A stretch of DNA of 64,000 bases from Ischnura elegans (lineage: Eukaryota > Arthropoda > Insecta > Odonata > Coenagrionidae), in the NCBI RefSeq assembly GCF_921293095.1, contig NC_060247.1:115029111-115093110 (forward strand), given 5' to 3'. Position numbers and translations under genes: made by a program. Numbering within the stretch: the stretch's first letter is position 1; every line of letters starts with the position of its first letter. Positions 29,149-42,900 of this stretch are shown in pieces. The notes under the pieces are model-generated. The model made no database searches, was not told the DNA's origin, and was given only the letters and a program-made list of their open reading frames with translations.

Positions 29149-32100
29149 TGTCCTTTTCATCCATGCCATTATATTCTAAGGAGTCTCAATAAAGAAGAAA
29201 GTAAGAATTTTACTCTCCATCTACATAAAATGATGATGAAAGTGCTCTTACCCTTCAAATATTCCATGGAAAGTAATTGAATTCACTGCATGCACTCAAA
29301 TAAGAGCATTGATGGTTAATCATTGTGTGGACTGTCATTCCCTGAAGCCATTGGACTGATTATGAGGGACGTAAAGTATTACAAATTATCAAAGGTGAGA
29401 TTCAGTGTCTCTTTTGGATTTGGGTCTCCTTGATGTCCTGATATCATCTAAATTAAGCAAGTAGTAAGTGTACATTAAGTTTTTATTTGTCTTATGTAAA
29501 TATTTTTTTGTCATTTGATTACATATTTATCGGTTGTATTAGAAATTTTCTATGTATTAAGGTATTAAATTTTTTTGCGTAATTCTGGTATACAGTTTCT
29601 CTATGACTGGGAGGAGGTATTATGTATATGTAATGCTGGGAAGTAAGTCCAGCTATTCAGTGAGATATGGTGGTTAGTCAATATAAAAGAACACTTTTTG
29701 TTGTCCTCTCATTTTATGACATTTTTTTGAACATGCTGTATAGCATCATTGTCTGGCCATCTAAGGTTAGAGCTCCGTTGTAGCTAAATAAATGCTGTAA
29801 AACGAGTGGAGAGCACAAAAGGTGGATTTTGTTTCAATTTGCCAGGAAGCAAGATTTCATTTGCTCACTTTCTTTGTTCATTTCCAATTTTTTGAGCAAA
29901 TTATTTTGCATCTGTGTATCTACATGATTAGAGTGGGCTTTGAAAAGTATGTAGCAAGAGTGGATTTCCTCACCCCTCGTCTTCTACCTTCTTTGACTTC
30001 TCAAATGAACTCATTTTTCTCTTATTGTTGAAAAGAACTGCAGACCAACCAGAGGATTTTCTTCCCTAGACTATTTTCAAAATTGATCACCAAAAAGACC
30101 AATGCTCAGACAACAACTGAAGTATTAGCCGCTGTTGTTTTTTGCTGGATTTGGTGGTCTTTTAGGAGAGAAAAAAACCTCAATCATACAGTGTTTCACT
30201 CTGCATGAGGATGTTAGCGAGAGCAGTAATCCAGGATCAAAACTGCTCAAATGCTGTCCTTAGCTTAGTTGTCAAATAAGCAGTTGTGGATTGTTTTCTA
30301 CTTCTTTTATTATTCATCATTCATTCGGATAAATAGGAATTACAAAACTTTCCACCATCAGAAAGGCAGTTCTTGATTTCTATAAAATGCTTGTCTGTGT
30401 CTCTTATGGCAATTCATCTGTTTTTTTAGGAGCAGAAGTGCAGGTAAGGAGGAGTTAAGGATTCAGAAAGGTTGAGTTTTTGAGTGGGGATGGTAAAACG
30501 TGAAATAATCTTCCGTCTAATATCTCATTTTTCATTGTACTCATCTCGTTATATTGGACTATTTTTTCTGTCTGTGAAACTGGCTGCTGAGGATCTGATA
30601 AATAGTAAATAAACCAACACAAATGGGCCCAGTACAACTATTTAACAATACTTTCGCACTTACCAGTACCATTTTCATGTACTCCTTATTTACAGAAACA
30701 ATTCAATAGATGTACCTGAACATTATGCAATAGTATCAAAACTATCAGTAGTAGAATCATTGAAGTGAACAAATATCATAGCTTCTTATTAATTCATTCG
30801 AGTATAATATATTATTAATGCCTTTATTCATTCCTTTTACCCTGAGTAAAATATGGTCTCTTTCAAATACTCCTTAAATGTTAGTCACTCGTTCCTCATG
30901 TTTATATTCACTCATAATCCATTTTTTACCTTTACATACTCAGACAATTTGGAGTTAAAATAATTCATTTCATGCATAACAGGGCCCATTTATGCTATCA
31001 ATATTATTATAAATTAAATCCTCTTACCTATCTGTTAACCAAAGAAAATTAAGTTCATCATGAAGTTTGTTGTGAAGTAGTTAATCTAACGAAAGAAATC
31101 CATCTATCATTGTAAGAGAGAAGAAATATATTCTGCAAATTGTTACATAAACTAACGATAGACTATGATTTATTACAGCTCTCATTTAGTGTCTCAGTGT
31201 ACACAGTTGTGATTCATTCCTTTTTTTGGGTCTCATTGCAATCAAGTACTCAGGGAAGACATTCTGGCTTGCCATTAAACCTTAGGAAAATATTCCAAAA
31301 CTTATTACATGCAACAATATTTAATGTTTGAGCACCAGAAATACTGGTTTTTCGAGAACTCTTTACTAATTGACTGTTCTCCTCCATTGTCAGTAGAATC
31401 CTACAAATATCACCGTATATCTCGCTCAATCTTGGGATATCACAACCATTTTAACAAACAGCTGGGAGAAAATTGATAAATTTTCCACAAATAAATTTAC
31501 CATTTACAATTGTTTAATGTCAATTCTTACATGGTTTCACTTAACATAATCAATCAAATTACAAGAGTGAGGGAAGGTGACTATCTATGAATTGAAAATT
31601 GGAGAGTCACGGAATGTCAACTCAGCTGCCGTCTGGTAATGCTCGAAGATAATAACCTGTAATGATTAAAATTGTATCAATAACAAGAGACAGCAAATTA
31701 CAAAATTGTAATTGCCAATACTTGCACAAAAATAGTTGAATACAGTGGCATAGCGGTGGGGTCAGGACCCCCCCAAAATATATAAGCACACTTTGCATCA
31801 CAGAATAAAACTAAACATTGAAAAATCATGAATTTACAGATTATTTGTCTGAAAAATGAAGTTTTTTCGATTCTGAAAAGCTTTACAATTAGTTTGAAAC
31901 CCTCTACTTAGTACCCTGTTTTCAAAAATTTTCCCCCCTGGTTTTGGACCCCCCCTTATCAAAATCCCTAGCAACACCCCTGGCTCAATAAGTACCATTT
32001 TGATGTTAGAATGTGAAACAAAAAATGAAGTAGTGCAAGATAGATTTTGTGGTTAATTTTGAAAACTAAAAATGCATTTTGATAAATGACTGATGGAAAA

Positions 32101-33782
32101 GATCAAGGAAATTAACAAAACAATAATGTTGATTTAGAGACTGCACATAATTACTGACATGTAGAAGTACATTGAGAATTCATTTGAATCATTCAGTATC
32201 CTTCCTGCTCTGAAGCTCAGTAAAACATTTTTTCCTCAATTAAAATTTTTGTGCAATTTTTCTACGCAGGTGACGTATTAACTACCAATATATAACTTGA
32301 AATTATTGATGTAATGTACTATTTGACAGAGAATTCAATGAGGTTTCAATTTCTGTAGATGTATGTTTTTCATGTGCATCATCAAAACCTATTGCTCACT
32401 TTAGTGATATGCATGTGCCATCAGCCAAAAATAATGTGTAAAACGAAATGTAAGATGGCTGACTGTTGACTTAGATCAACTTGGGAGCAGGCATGGGATA
32501 GTGAAATCCCAAAAAAGGACCTTGGAAACATTTTCGAGGGGGACTCAATGTCCAAGTGAAACTGGACACTCCTCATGCCCAACTACACTCAGCTGAGGAT
32601 TGCAAGATGTTAAGTAATATAATTATCAGTGGTGGCTGGTGTAGAAGGCCAGCAACGTTCTGACCTCACCCCTATTTCCCCCCCCCCCTTCCACAGACCC
32701 CTTTTCACCCCCACTTTCACAATGATTTAAGCGGAAATGTAGCCGCTTTGACTTGCCAAAGACTGAATGTATAGAAAAAAAAGAGAAGGTTCTTAATTTC
32801 AAAACAACCCACCCAATCAGTCTCCTACACTTTCTTGTTTATTTTTCAAAAGTACTTGTTTTTGTCGCAAAAACTTCCTGTGTATTCAAAAGTCAAGTGT
32901 AAAGATTGGGTTTTGGAATAAATTAGCAATGAATATAGGTAAATTAAGATAAACAAAAAATTAGCCTCGTACAAAACTTTAGTATGGACTGGAGGCCATC
33001 TTTTGTAGAACTGTAACAGCCAACTGCCCCACATGAGGTACCTATTTAAATTGAGTTTAGATATGACATAGCAGTATCAATTTCTTATCGGGAGTTTACT
33101 TCTCAATTCTATTTTACATCCACATTATTAGCAGCATACTATATCTACTTTTGAGGGGACTTCAATGATCTGACACATTTTCTTTGGATCAGTTTAGAAA
33201 AATCAATCCAATTGCATCCAGGAAGGATCCTGTGTGTCCTCTTTTCAAATATTTAATGTGCTGCTGGACTTCAGCTCACAAACAGCAGCCACCACTGATA
33301 ATTATACCTACTATTCCTTCACAGTTGTTAAGTTAGTAAATGCTGGCAGACATAACCCTGCAATCAGGATACAAGGATCCCACAAACATTTGAAGCTGCC
33401 TGTACTAAGAGTTTGGGGGATTGGAGTGCAGGTTAGGGAAACTTGAGTTTTCCTCTGCGGGATCTATGCAATTTGAGTGAATTTCACTGCTCAGTAGTAT
33501 AGTTTTTTTCTGAAAATTTTCGGAAAAGTGGTTCTCAAGTCAACGAGTTCATTGAAACTTGTCAGTTTGTCTTTCTTTCATCACATGCTGTGTGCTCAAA
33601 AGTCTTGTTAACTCCTTGTACCTGCAACATTTTTGATCTGGTGTTATGTAGCAGGAAATCTAATACATAACTTCCTCGCATTCAAGTAAGTAAATATCAT
33701 GTTAGGGGGTGCTTTCTAACTAATGACATCATCCTCGGACGTGGAATGCTAATGCAAAATTACATGAGGTATGGGTGGTTAC
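29149..33782. other. Convergent intergenic region (TMEM50 and beta-galactosidase 3' ends)
   Basis: Both genes end towards this 4.6-kb stretch. It must hold the TMEM50 3' UTR and, on the minus strand, the last short exon and 3' UTR of the beta-galactosidase gene, which I could not locate. It includes the miniature element at 31743-31982. Minus-strand AATAAA (plus TTTATT) occurs at about 32837. Confidence 0.45.
31743..31982 (+). mobile_element. hAT-like miniature element, family 3 copy 1
   Basis: Starts CAGTGGCATAGCGGTGGGG and ends TAGCAACACCCCTG. Flanks GTTGAATA / GCTCAATA agree at six of eight positions. C-rich near the left end (GGACCCCCCC) and again before the right end. An inverted, partly truncated copy is at 50812-51025, sharing AAATATTG...TCATGAATTTA in complementary form. 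Confidence 0.68.
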
Positions 33783-33989
33783 CTCATTGAAGCCAGAATG
33801 GAGAAGAGGCGCAGGAATGTAGAGGGTTTTTGGTGGACCAGCCTTGAAGTAGCGTCCCAGGTGGAAGCCGTTGACAAATGCGATCCCTTTACCCCAAAGG
33901 CTAAAGTCCAGCCATGTGTCAGCAGGATCCCCAGTTACCTCAAAGGTCCCCTTAAGGAGCACTGGACCTCTTTCAGGCACTGACGTACT
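33783..33989 (-). CDS. GLB1-like: Beta-galactosidase exon 11
   Basis: Reads [66 protein letters not shown], then donor GAG|GTAACC, phase 0. The start is uncertain: the best-looking acceptor (TCATTTCAG, exon from 34008) does not fit the phase of exon 10. An AG at 33991-33990 (GGAGGCAG|AGT) does, so 33989 is preferred. The next, last exon (expected to encode a short strand such as .VVFEL) was not found. Confidence 0.75.
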
Positions 33990-36900
33990 CTGCCTCCAGC
34001 TATTCAAGCTGAAATGACAAGACCTCTAATATGTACTTGCACATGGATTTAAAATGACAATGATAAAATCTTGAATGGCATACATATACAGCTTTATAGA
34101 AGCAAGAAATTCCAGAAAATAGGTGAGAGGAAAGATTTTTTTGGCAGGGGTGCACTAAGGTTATTGTTTAATGGTGTTTACACAAGATTTCATCCTCAGT
34201 TTACCTTATTTTAACAGAAATGTTATTGGCATTGGTTGTCATACATATGTTTTTATCAAAGTGGGTTGTAAAGACTCCTTGAATTGCAGTGACTACTTAC
34301 TTTCTTACCCACTGCGATTTGAACTGCAACGCTGTTGCTTCCCACCCAGTCTGCTCGGCACCATCGATAATCACTGGTCCTTCCCAGAGACCTTTCTTCT
34401 GAATGAAGTCTTCAGGGCCTCCGTAGTTCACACGGCCTGCATTCTCTACCAATATGTCGATTGTGCGCTCTCCAGCATCTGCTTCTTCAAAAGTTAACTC
34501 TTGATCCCTTAAACAAAATGTATTAATCAACAAGTGGTGGAGGACAGAATGCATTGGTACAGGAAAAAGGCAAATGCACATTTTTACGTAAATGTGTAGG
34601 GTACAATGCTGATAGTTTCTTATTTGATTTTTCACGACAGAAACAAAGAAAATAAAGAGTGGATTGGAGATGTTAATTAATTTTTGAAAGATGATGTTAT
34701 GGGAAAAGAAATAGGTGCAGGAGGCTATGCGTTAGAGGCTCATTGCATGGGCTGAAAAAGGGAACTGGGCATTGCAGGGGCGAATCCAGGATTTTTCTGG
34801 GGGGAACAAAAGGGTCTGACAGGTCTTCTCATGATTAAAATAAAATACTTCAATTACTGCAGAAAATATTCTCTTTATATGGATCTGAAAGTTATTAATA
34901 TTAAATTAAATGATTGAGGCTCTGTAACACACAAAATAAAACAAACATACTGATAACTGTATTAAAAATACATATTGTCTATTTTTTAAGCATCTGGGGG
35001 GGTGCATCGACGCAAGTAAGGTGCTTGCCCCCCTAAATCTGCCTATGGGGCATTAGTTATTTGGGGAAGATAGGGATGACTAATGGGATGTGTTGAGTTC
35101 AGGAGGACATTAAATTAATCAGCTGCAAGTTGGTACCAATTTGTTTTGGTTTGATTATTGAAATAGAGGGGGAGGGTGCCACAGATAAATAAAATGTAGC
35201 CATAATCTAATTTTGTATTGTAGGAAGTAACATGCGCTGGGAAGGGTAAAGAGACATTTTGGGAGGATGGATGGCTGGAGGAGTGGTGGTTACATATTGA
35301 TTAGTTTATTGAGGGGAGTGCAGCAAATTTCTATGAGAAAGGCTTGGCAAAATTGGCATTGGAATAGATTGACTATGTTATTAGTTGCACAATAAGGAGA
35401 TGATTATATTGAGGGAAAGGAATTACTGCAAGAATTCAAGGAAGTATGTTGCTATTGAGAATTAAACAACTTTTGCATTTAGGCAAGTTGCAAGTTGTGG
35501 GAGGGAATTTGGGAGGTATTTAAATAAGGAGTTAATGACTTGAAATAGACGAGAAAGATTTGTTGGGCATTTATAAGTAAGGTTAGGGCAGCAGGATAAG
35601 AGTTTGGCAATTGTGGGATTACTGGAAGGAATAGAGAAAAGATCCTTGATGATGTTTACTTGATAGTGAGTCAGGGAAGTAGGTAGTACACTTGGAAATG
35701 GTGTTTAGATGGGTTTTGAATTCTTAGGAAGCGTTAGGTAGGAATCGATTAGTTTTTGTCATTATTCCAATGAGCTATGACGACATTCATTAAAATGAGG
35801 AACCTAAATGCTTATATCAGCAATTTTAATGTTAACTTTCACTCTCTTATTGTAAGTTGTGGCTACTGGTTTTAATCTTGAATAATGAGAGAATGCTGAA
35901 TGATGGATTTTGGGATAGTTAATATGCAAGGAAAATGCAGCAGTTTTCATACATGGTTGAACTGTCTTTCCAATCCATTTTATGTCCACAGTAATGAGCA
36001 GATGAAGGAATTCTCAAAATTGAAATAAATACTTGCAATTTTCGATGATTATAAAATTTATTAAAACCTATTCAATGTCACTACATCATCTTCAAATTCT
36101 TTTCTAAGAATATTTATTGATAGAAATCAGGTAACCACATATGAACTTATGTTTTCCACAGTATTAACTGGTAAATAATGATTTCCCTACTCTTCCGCTC
36201 AGATAGCCATCTCAGCTCAGATAGCCATCTAAACAAATTTTTGTGAATAACATTGGCTGTAAAGTGCTCTTTGAAGCACCTTGCAGTCCAAGAATAACAT
36301 TGCAACAAGTTTCAAGATCATCCGGGATAGTAATTCCCCTGAATGTGGCAAGAATATGATCAAAATATTATTGAAAATATGTAGATATCTCCATAGTTTT
36401 GCATTGGGTTAATATTACTCACTTGTCAGGCCAAAATCCAAAGCCATGCAAATCATTTCTTTGTGACGGGATCTTTGTCTTTTGTTGATTGTCCAGCATC
36501 AGTAAAGCAATATCTCTGACATGCCCTGATATCTTTATTGTAGAGTTATTCGTCAACTTCACTTTCTTTCGGTAATTTATGTAACCATAACTTTGGCCAT
36601 TTCCATTATTCACTGGAAGAGACTCCATGGGTTGCAAAGTTTCCAGTTGTGTTTTGTCTTCTTGCTCCTGAAATAAATTCATGAGCAAAAGATATTACTG
36701 CAGTAAAGTTGGGTGAAAACATGACTTCATTGAGTAAGATTCTATGCAGTATCAAATATCTCGGAGATGTCTCGCAAGACATTATGATATCACTTGACTC
36801 TTGACATGCATGTGAACCTCAAATAGGTGTATCTCAATGGTCTCATTGTGCCAAAGAAAAAATTTCATTTGCCTCATTTTGCCTATTCCTCTCTTAATTT

Positions 36901-39900
36901 TTCCAGGTGCATAATGTGACTTAGATATGTCTCTGAGATTGCCACATTGTTATTAGATCATTAGTCTCACGAGATGTCTCAGACAAATTTGATGCTATGT
37001 GGGGAGTGCCAGGGTGCCAAATTTGTCTTCACTCGTCTTGCAGTGAAATGTTTTACACACCTGAAAAGTGCATTTTGTGAAGTGTATCAATGTTACTAAA
37101 TACTAATTTTCCTTGACACCAATATCCTCTGTGAGAATATGTTTGTTTAGTTCAAAATTTTTAAAATTTTGACCAAAATGCTACCATTGTTATGAAATAT
37201 TTTTGACTTAAAAACCAAATATTTCATAAAAACCATTTTTCATTATGAATAATGGTATTAAATTAACTTCAATTCACAAGTCAAGCTCCTTTTTCATCAA
37301 TTAGATGGCAGTGCCCACCAAGGTCACTTTTTACATTGTAGGCAACCCATTTCTGCCTCCTACTCTTATTTGCCGATGCAATGGTCTGATGCAGTCATTT
37401 TTTTCCAGTTGATGCCCTTGATCAAATCATATTTTGTAATATAATATATTTTCAGGGACAGTTACAGAGATGAGAAGGTATCATGATTATGCCATTAACA
37501 TATTATGGTATAGACATAGATAGGTTTGGCATGTTTATGATTTCCTTATTTTCTGAATGAGACATTTCAGATTTTTCTCCTTTATTTTAAGCAACAATAT
37601 GAATTGTTATGTCATAAAATGCTATCATTCTCAAGTAGCATTTGAGAATATTGTATAGTGCAACATGAAAAAAAAAGCAATATCTCATTTAAGCAATGCT
37701 TCATGTAAGATTTTTCACAGTATTGTGCTGTAAACCACTCACAATGATGTCATACCTATGCATTTTCAGGACTATGTAAGGTATAATAATGTAACTCCCC
37801 CAAACAGGAAAAATGAATGCTTTCATAGGAATCCACATATGGAATGAAAGGGAACATGGATTGTGGGTTGACTACACCACAGGGGAACCTTGTAAGGTCA
37901 ATGAAAAAGTATATGGGCATATGAGTGGCATATTGAGATTTTAATCGATAAATTAAATTCACCTGTTTTCCTATAAAAATGTAAATTCTAGAGCATCATA
38001 ATTTTAGTGTTTCTTTCATGTATGAGATATTGAATCAGATGATTTTGACAGATTTTGGAAAGAAATTACATTTTTAACATCAATATGGTTTGGCAATTTG
38101 AATCAGGATTTACTATAATTGCTGAGAGAGAAATGACAAAATGGAGTACCCTGTGCATAAACAGTCCATGTCTAAAGTTCTCTTAACTCACAATTTCATT
38201 TAAAATATCCTCCATTGTCATGAACAGAGAGAATTTTATTGGCTCATAAGCAGCCTTTGTGCTTTCTGCTGGCTTTTCAGGAGTTTGAGTCAGCACTTTG
38301 TTGTGCTTTGCCACTACTCTCTCCAAAATTCTGTACTTCTCCGTGTAATCCCCTGCTTCACTCAGTGGTGCATCATAATCTGGAAATGTGCAAGTTTTGG
38401 GTTGACGATTAGTAACAATATTTAGGTTGAGGAAAAAATAGGCCAATACTAGTCAATTGTCAAATATATAACACAAGTACAACCCATCCAACTATGCACA
38501 TGCTTTCTGGTCAATGTAGTATGTGAAATGAGACTCAGCAAAAAACTGAGAAGAAGTTTTTGGCATGCATCTACAATCAAGGCAGTATCCAGAGAAATTT
38601 TCTCCACTACTCCTCTACACACAATTTGATTTCCAAGGTCAATCAAAAAAGAGAGTCATTTTTCAACTTCGTTACAAAAGTTGCTCGTGATTCTACATGA
38701 TGGCTGCAACAGTATGTGACGCTTTGCTCTGCAAGCTTACCCATACTCTGTCATGGGACAAATGGAGTCAGGGGAAAGTTAAATTGCTCATGTATGGCTG
38801 ATAAAAACTGACTTGCATTGTATGACAGCTGGCTTGGAGTCGAATAAAATAAGCGGAAAGGTGGGATATAAATTACTGCCAGCTTAGCTATGCAAAGAAA
38901 ATAAAAAAACTTAAAAAAAAAAAGTGTTTTTTTTTAATAAATGGCTCCATGCCCCTGACTCCATTACAATGTTGCCCCTGGTGTTGGACAATTTTGTCAA
39001 TGCCATCCTGAGTTGAATACAAAGGAATTCCTACCAAATTTTCATACTTTTCCCAGCTCATCTATTTTATTTTGAGAAGACATTAACAGAGATTTTTTCA
39101 ATGTGAGATGATACTTCGGTCCTCAAATTCTCAATGACCTCAAACATTATTCTCACCTGACACCGTTGAATACTACTCAATAAATACAATTTTTAACACC
39201 CCTATGTATGTCATTGCATGGAATCAGTGATATCTACATTATGTTGCCACATAGTGCTGTTCCATAATGACTATGCATGCTCACCATAAAAGAAATATCA
39301 CAAGAAACATTACCTTGTCCTTTCCACAGTTCCTCAGCAGAGATTCCACTTGAAATGGATAATACAAGAGATCTTCGACTGAACAAAGCATGTAGCACAA
39401 AACATGCGTATATGCATTTCCAGGTAGAGCATTTGACTCTTGCTATGATATTAGAAAAATGTTTTGGCAAGATGTGGCACAATTCAAAGACAAGAGATTG
39501 TTCCAAGTTTTTAGGTATTTTTGCCCATCCATCACCCTGATAATAATGGCAACAGGGCAGTTAGTTAACAGAAAAGAAATTGATCTAAACACTAGAAATA
39601 TTGTTATTCTGGAATGCCTTAAGTCCCACATGCTCCAGATTATCAAACCTCAACTGTATAAGAATAAAAGTTCTTTGCATGCCTAAAACTTATGAAAATA
39701 AATGTGACTCATGTGTCCATTGATGCCAAACTACATTTATATTCATTAATTCAGTCATGGAACTTCTATCATAATTGCACAATAGGCTGAGGGTGTAATA
39801 GATAATCTTGTTGATACTCTGCATAGGCTTCTTTTATTTGAGAGATATAACAAATTGCGCACTTACCATAACTAGATGTGTCTGGAGCATAGTATGGGAA

Positions 39901-42900
39901 AATAAATACTACGTTTGCTCCATTCATAAAGCCAAAGCTGGTTCCTCCATGAAACATGTAGACATTGATGGATGCATTGTATGAAAATATTTGCTCTAAA
40001 TAATCTTCAAGTACTGCAAAAAATATTTGAAAATGAACATAATTCATGCGTGGAGCAAATAGAATACAATACAACGAGAAAAATATAAGTGATTCCCAGC
40101 AGTAGTGCAGCAAGGGGGGGTTTGGGGAATAACCCCCCCCCCCTCCCCCAGAGCTCAGAGAAATTTTTAAGTTTAATCCATTTCACTTGATTGGATTAAT
40201 ATTACTTATAGAATAGTGTAAATATTAATAAAATATCCCTCAGAAGGCCGTAAAACTCACCATTTTGAACCATTCATCCGAAAAATTTTCTAGGGGAGGG
40301 CCCCTGCACCTCCCGCTTACCCTGGCGGGTATTCCACACCCTCAGACACCCCAGTGTTTTGAGCCTGAAACCCTCCCTAACCTTAATTCCTAGCTGCACC
40401 CCTGCCCAGCATACCCAGCATTCAAATCAAAATATTCAGATAAATGTTTTTGCATATAGAAATACATTTGCATAAGCAAACATCCTGAGTGAATCTTCTA
40501 CATCCAAGCCCCTTGTGTGATTCAGTGCCATAGCCACTGGGGGCAACCCCCTCTTGAGCCTTCAAAAGAGGACCTCTTGAATAAGGGATGTTTTCCATAC
40601 GCCCTGGAAGAGCCCCGAAATCTCTGGTAAACATTTTAAAATCCTGGCTTTGCCACTGGTGTGATGGATTGACATATACGAAGTTCCAGCCACTCCTGCA
40701 ATAGCTGCAGAGCTGAAAATTTATCTGGATGCAGGAGACAAAAAATAATTCTCAGTAAAATTCTAAAAACCCAGACTGACCACTTTCTTTCCGCCCAAAA
40801 AAATTAAAAATTGCTGAAATTCCAATTTTTTTGTATATTCCAGCACTTGAATGGCTCCGGCAGCAAAACTATTGACCGCACTTTGAACATCATAAGCTAT
40901 TTCAATACTAGCCAGATCTATAATTTGTACGATGTGCCATTTATTTCTCTATACCCAATGATAATTCTGCAAAAACTCTCCTTAATCAAAGTTACGAATC
41001 ATAATTTTCCAGAGACTTCAATGGGTGGATGATGGTCTCCTAATTTACGCAACCCGCCATGCATACACGCTACAGAAATTTTGTTGACTACTCCCAATGA
41101 AGAACTGGCTTCAAATTTGATGGGGTCATGCCCAATCATAAGCCCTACTCAGTAAATTTGCAAAAACCAGAAGTTCCCATCAATATCCCCTGGAAAATAT
41201 TCAAAACTCTAAAACTCATATATGTACTAAACGGCAAAGCATTTCCCCATGTTGGATGGTGCAGCTCTCCCCGGGGGATTTTTAGAGTCCCGTAAACGTG
41301 CACCCAAGGTAACAAGAGCAAGAGAAATAGAAGAGGTGCCCTCACCATGACCATCCACTATAACAAAGATGTACCATAAACTATACAATGATACACCATG
41401 TTTAAATATGTAAATGTGCAGAACCAAGAGGGGACTATGAGAAATGGGCCTCATAAACACCGTCGCAATGTGAATATAGCTAAATCAATGATGCCATTAA
41501 AAAGGAAAGTTGAGATTTCTCCTACATGATAATCATTATTACGCAGTGAATGAATACCCATCAAACTGTGGTATCCAAGTATTACCATTCCTCATCAGAC
41601 ATACTTTTTATCCTAATACTATACTAATCTTATCATTACATGCATAATTTCATCTACCATTGTAGTTTTTATTTTACAGTATATGCAGATATTTTTGTGA
41701 AGGCATCCTTATCCATTGCTTTACATTATTTTTCACAAAACAATATGCATATATTTTCTAAGCAAGATCCTTAGACAAAATATAATAATGGACAATGCTA
41801 TGGGTGTGAATACAGAATCATGATGTTGAAGTTGTTTCGGGTTTCCCACCGGAAGAGGTTCTCCATCTCTGCTGACGTTTCGATGGTCGTGTCGTCCATC
41901 GTCATCGAGCCCTGATGACGATAGATGACACAACCATCGAAACGTCGGCAGAGATGGAGAACCTCATCCGGTGGGAAACCCGAAACAACTTCAACATCAT
42001 CATATGCCAGGAATACCTCAGATCTTTCTTTACAGAATCATGACTTTAACTTTGTAGCAGCAAAGGCTATAAATATATATACGTGCATAAAAGGAATATG
42101 TAAATACATTCAAACATCTCTTTAAATGTTGCACATGTTCTCACCAGTTGGCCTGAGCCCGGTCTGATGTGAGCCCTCCAGCCAATGGTCAAACCACCCA
42201 CTCCAGAATTCCATAACCATGAGAGCACGGTCTGGTTGTAGTTGCTTGAGGGCATCCAGTTGGTTAGTTGGAAATGAGTTGAAGTTGGCCGTCTGGAGAA
42301 CTGCAGATTTAGAAGTCAGACTTAAAACAAGGAAGTTAGCAAATAAAACTTCACTGGAAGAGAAGAGTTTCACTCACCACCAGGCAGTGACCCGATGTCA
42401 CCAGATGTGGACGGAGAGTCGGATGTGAAAAAAAGGCCTTCCAGTCCATTGTCTTCATAAGCATTCTTAATGAATTTCAAGTAATCTTTATCACGAGGAT
42501 CAGAAGTTTTGCCAAAACCACCATACTCATTTTCAATCTAAGAAACGAAGTTTCACAACTATCAAAAGCATACCCATCACACTGATGCTTGCGAGATACT
42601 TTTAGAAACTAGTTCATCAGTACTTTTGAATTCCCTTCTCTCCTCTTAATGAGGTGTGGACCAAAGCCATGAGGAAAAGAAGTGAAGGCTAGAAAGATTT
42701 TGCTTCAGCGTTAATTGCACCAGGGAGAGAAGATGCCTGTCAACACCAGAGACTAAAAAACCTAGAAGTTTCAAAGATTTTGAGTGGGTTTATTCTATGC
42801 ATGATGTTTCGGGGAGAGTGAGGCTATTTATTTCCTTCTAATGGCCAATTTAGTCAGATTGGTAAAATTGTTATCCTTAACGGGTCCTACAATGTATTTG

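Noticed and set aside
33250-33292. Minus-strand VAAVCELKSSSTLNI as the last beta-galactosidase exon
   Set aside because: It would need a phase-1 donor; exon 11 ends in phase 0, and no AG fits.
41890-41960. Hammerhead ribozyme (CTGATGA ... GAAAC)
   Set aside because: The core words are present, but the bases next to them do not pair as stem II requires and stem III would be nearly absent; kept only as a resemblance to Penelope-like ends.
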